Assembly: GCA_028671895.1 (NCBI GenBank) | Contig: CM053802.1 | Coordinates: forward strand, 31,348,201-31,412,200 | DNA length: 64,000 nt | Direction: 5' to 3' | From: Oenanthe sinensis | Taxonomy: Eukaryota; Streptophyta; Magnoliopsida; Apiales; Apiaceae | Shown: in pieces, positions 62,041-64,000 of the stretch | How positions within the stretch are numbered: the stretch's first letter is position 1 | Layout: each line of letters begins with the position of its first letter | The notes under the pieces: model-generated | The model's input: the letters and a program-made list of their open reading frames with translations, nothing else | Database searches by the model: none | What the model was told of the DNA's origin: nothing | Position numbers and translations under genes: made by a program

Positions 62041-64000
62041 ATTCCTAATAATTTGAGGCTTCATTCTTGACTCGTTAACACTTGAAAACAGTTTGTAGCT
62101 TCATTCTTGACTCGTTTCAACATGAAAACAACTTGTACACTCTTGTAGGATCAATCCTGGCTCATTTGAACTTGAAAACATTTCCTAACAACTTGAGGCT
62201 TTAATCTTGTCTCGTTCAAACTTGAAAACAGTTTGTAGCTCCATTCTTGACTCGTTTCAACTTGAAAACAACTTGTACACTCTTGTAGAATCAATCTTGG
62301 CACATTTGAACCTGAAAACAATTCCTAATAATTTGAGGCTTCATTCTTGACTCGTTAACACTTGAAAACAGTTTGTAGCTTCATTCTTGACTCGTTTCAA
62401 CATGAAAACAACTTGTACACTCTTGTAGGATCAATCCTGGCTCATTTGAACTTGAAAACATTTCCTAACAACTTGAGGCTTTAATCTTGTCTCGTTCAAA
62501 CTTGAAAACAGTTTGTAGCTCCATTCTTGACTCGTTTCAAGTTGAAAACAACTTGTACACTCTTGTAGAATCAATCTTGGCACATTTGAACCTGAAAACA
62601 ATTCCTAAAAATTTGAGGCTTCATTCTTGACTCGTTAACACTTGAAAACAATTTGTAGCTTCATTCTTGACTCGTTTCAACATGAAAACAACTTGTACAC
62701 TCTTGTAGGATCAATCTTCGCTCATTTGAACTTGAAAACAATTCCTAACAACTTGAGGCTTTAATCTTGACTCGTTCAAACTTGAAAATAGTTTGTAGCT
62801 TCATTCTTGACTCGTTTCAACTTGAAAACAACTTGTACACTCTTGTAGAATCAATCTTGGCACATTTGAACTTGAAAACAATTCCTAACAATTTGAGGCT
62901 TCATTCTTGACACGTTAACACTTGAAAACAGTTTGTAGCTTCATTCTTGACTCGTTTCAACATGAAAATAACTTGTACACTCTTGTAGGATCAATCTTGG
63001 CTCATTTGAACTTGAAAACAATTCCGAACAACTTGAGGCTTTAATCTTGACTCATTCAAACTTGAAAATAGTTTGTAGCTTCATTCTTGACTCGTTTCAA
63101 CTTGAAAACAACTTGTACACTCTTGTAGAATCAATCTTGGCACATTTGAACCTGAAAACAATTCCTAATAATTTGAGGCTTCATTCTTGACTCGTTAACA
63201 CTTGAAAACAGTTTGTAGCTTCATTCTTGACTCGTTTCAACATGAAAACAACTTGTACACTCTTGTAGGATCAATCCTGGCTCATTTGAACTTGAAATCA
63301 TTTCCTAACAACTTGAGGCTTTAATCTTGTCTCGTTCAAACTTGAAAACAGTTTGTAGCTCCATTCTTGACTCGTTTCAACTTGAAAACAACTTGTACAC
63401 TCTTGTAGAATCAATCTTGGCACATTTGAACCTGAAAACAATTCCTAAAAATTTGAGGCTTCATTCTTGACTCGTTAACACTTGAAAACAATTTGTAGCT
63501 TCATTCTTGACTCGTTTCAACATGAAAACAACTTGTACACTCTTGTAGGATCAATCTTCGCTCATTTGAACTTGAAAACAATTCCTAACAACTTGAGGCT
63601 TTAATCTTGACTCGTTCAAACTTGAAAATAGTTTGTAGCTTCATTCTTGACTCGTTTCAACTTGAAAACAACTTGTACACTCTTGTAGAATCAATCTTGG
63701 CACATTTGAACCTGAAAACAATTCCTAACAATTTGAGGCTTCATTCTTGACACGTTAACACTTGAAAACAGTTTGTAGCTTCATTCTCGACTCGTTTCAA
63801 CATGAAAACAACTTGTAAACTCTTGTAGGATCAATCTTGGCTCATTTGAACTTGAAAACAATTCCTAACAACTTGAGGCTTTAATCTTGACTCGTTCAAA
63901 CTTGGAAACAGTTTGTAGCTTCATTCTTGACTCGTTTCAACTTGAAAACAACTTGTACACTCTTGTAGAATCAATCTTGGCACATTTGAACCTGAAAACA
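62040..64000. repeat. Second copy of 57.0-58.96 kb (offset 5039 bp)
   Basis: CCTAATAATTTG (57005 and 62044), AATTCCGAAC (57981 and 63020), GAAATCATTTCC, CCTAAAAATTTG and the unusual B with GAACTTGAAAAC (near 57829 and 62868) all repeat at 5039 bp, or 36 x 140 minus 1. I noticed two differences: CAAGTTG near 62538 and AACACTTG near 58789. The copy runs off the right edge of the window. Confidence 0.87.

Larger units (their letters stand above)
1..64000. repeat. 140-bp satellite DNA array, entire window
   Basis: Every stretch of the window is a recognisable copy of one 140-bp unit in the same orientation; I found no inverted segment and no insertion of unrelated sequence. Consensus A and B monomers contain 48 and 49 G+C out of 140 by hand count. 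Sequence markers recur at exact multiples of 140 bp except where small indels shift the register. The array starts before base 1 and continues past base 64000. A long AT-rich tandem array with nested higher-order repeats is typical of eukaryotic centromeric or other heterochromatic satellites. Location and species are inference and cannot be fixed from the sequence. I recognise no named satellite family. Confidence 0.97.

Noticed and set aside
1..64000. CRISPR-like array (regular repeats with variable parts)
   Set aside because: There are no unique spacers: every segment between repeats is itself a copy of the same satellite, the period is 140 bp, and no cas genes are present.
1..64000. CENP-B box
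   Set aside because: TTCG appears in the ATCTTCGCTC variant, but the required downstream CGGG is absent; I saw no CGGG in any monomer type.
1..64000. Transposon or retroelement insertion, rRNA, tRNA or telomere repeat inside the array
   Set aside because: Reading the whole window, the satellite register never yields to unrelated sequence. All interruptions are indels of 1-10 bp or junctions between satellite units.
1..64000. Coding repeat gene (for example a large repetitive protein)
   Set aside because: With a 140-bp unit all three frames would have to stay open in turn. Stop codons occur in every frame within about two monomers on both strands.

Overview
The whole 64 kb window is one uninterrupted, head-to-tail satellite DNA array. 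The basic unit (monomer) is 140 bp, so the window holds about 457 copies. I see no gene, transposon, RNA gene, CRISPR array, telomere repeat or unique single-copy sequence, and neither edge of the array lies inside the window. A consensus monomer is about 34-35% G+C by my count. Long, hierarchically organised satellite of this kind points to eukaryotic heterochromatin, such as a centromeric, pericentromeric or subtelomeric block or a B or sex chromosome. The sequence alone does not tell me the species or even the kingdom.

The repeat is built in tiers. Each 140-bp monomer is three diverged sub-repeats of 50, 50 and 40 bp sharing a core around TGACTCG...TTGAAAAC. The two longer sub-repeats contain a further 10-bp echo (CTTGTA twice, 10 bp apart) that the third lacks. 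Two monomer classes, A and B, alternate to make a 280-bp dimer. A chimeric class C (A-like first part, B-like end) occurs only in the first 12.3 kb. Runs of dimers carrying private variants form higher-order repeats (HORs), whose lengths are mostly multiples of 280 bp.

Layout: 1-6.67 kb, a 2239-bp 16-mer HOR in three copies, the first two almost identical. 6.1-9.2 kb, a 1523-bp 11-mer HOR in two copies. 9.2-10.25 kb, a return to the 16-mer order. 10.25-12.5 kb, a 1103-1109-bp 8-mer in two copies. 12.5-16.8 kb, mixed dimers. 16.8-22.5 kb, a 20/22-mer (2800/3080 bp) in two copies. 22.5-28.7 kb, a mosaic of blocks copied from 13.5-18.8 kb. 28.5-30.3 kb, an 840-bp 6-mer in two copies. 30.3-37.7 kb, an 1120-bp 8-mer family. 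37.7-44.7 kb, a 1400/2800-bp family. 44.7-47.6 kb, a different 1120-bp 8-mer. 47.0-48.2 kb, a 559-bp 4-mer in two copies. 48.2-52.4 kb, mixed dimers with 280-bp duplications. 52.4-55.35 kb, a 1399-bp 10-mer in two copies. 55.35-60.4 kb, related blocks. 60.4-62.04 kb, an 840-bp 6-mer in two copies. 62.04-64 kb, a second copy of 57.0-58.96 kb.

From about 11.96 to 47.57 kb (35.6 kb, about 254 monomers) the 140-bp register never slips, although substitutions are common. Indels occur only on either side of this block. Short open frames exist (77 or 89 codons), but they are by-products of the repeat and repeat at HOR spacing; I annotate no coding sequence. The interest of the window lies in the architecture and turnover history of the satellite.
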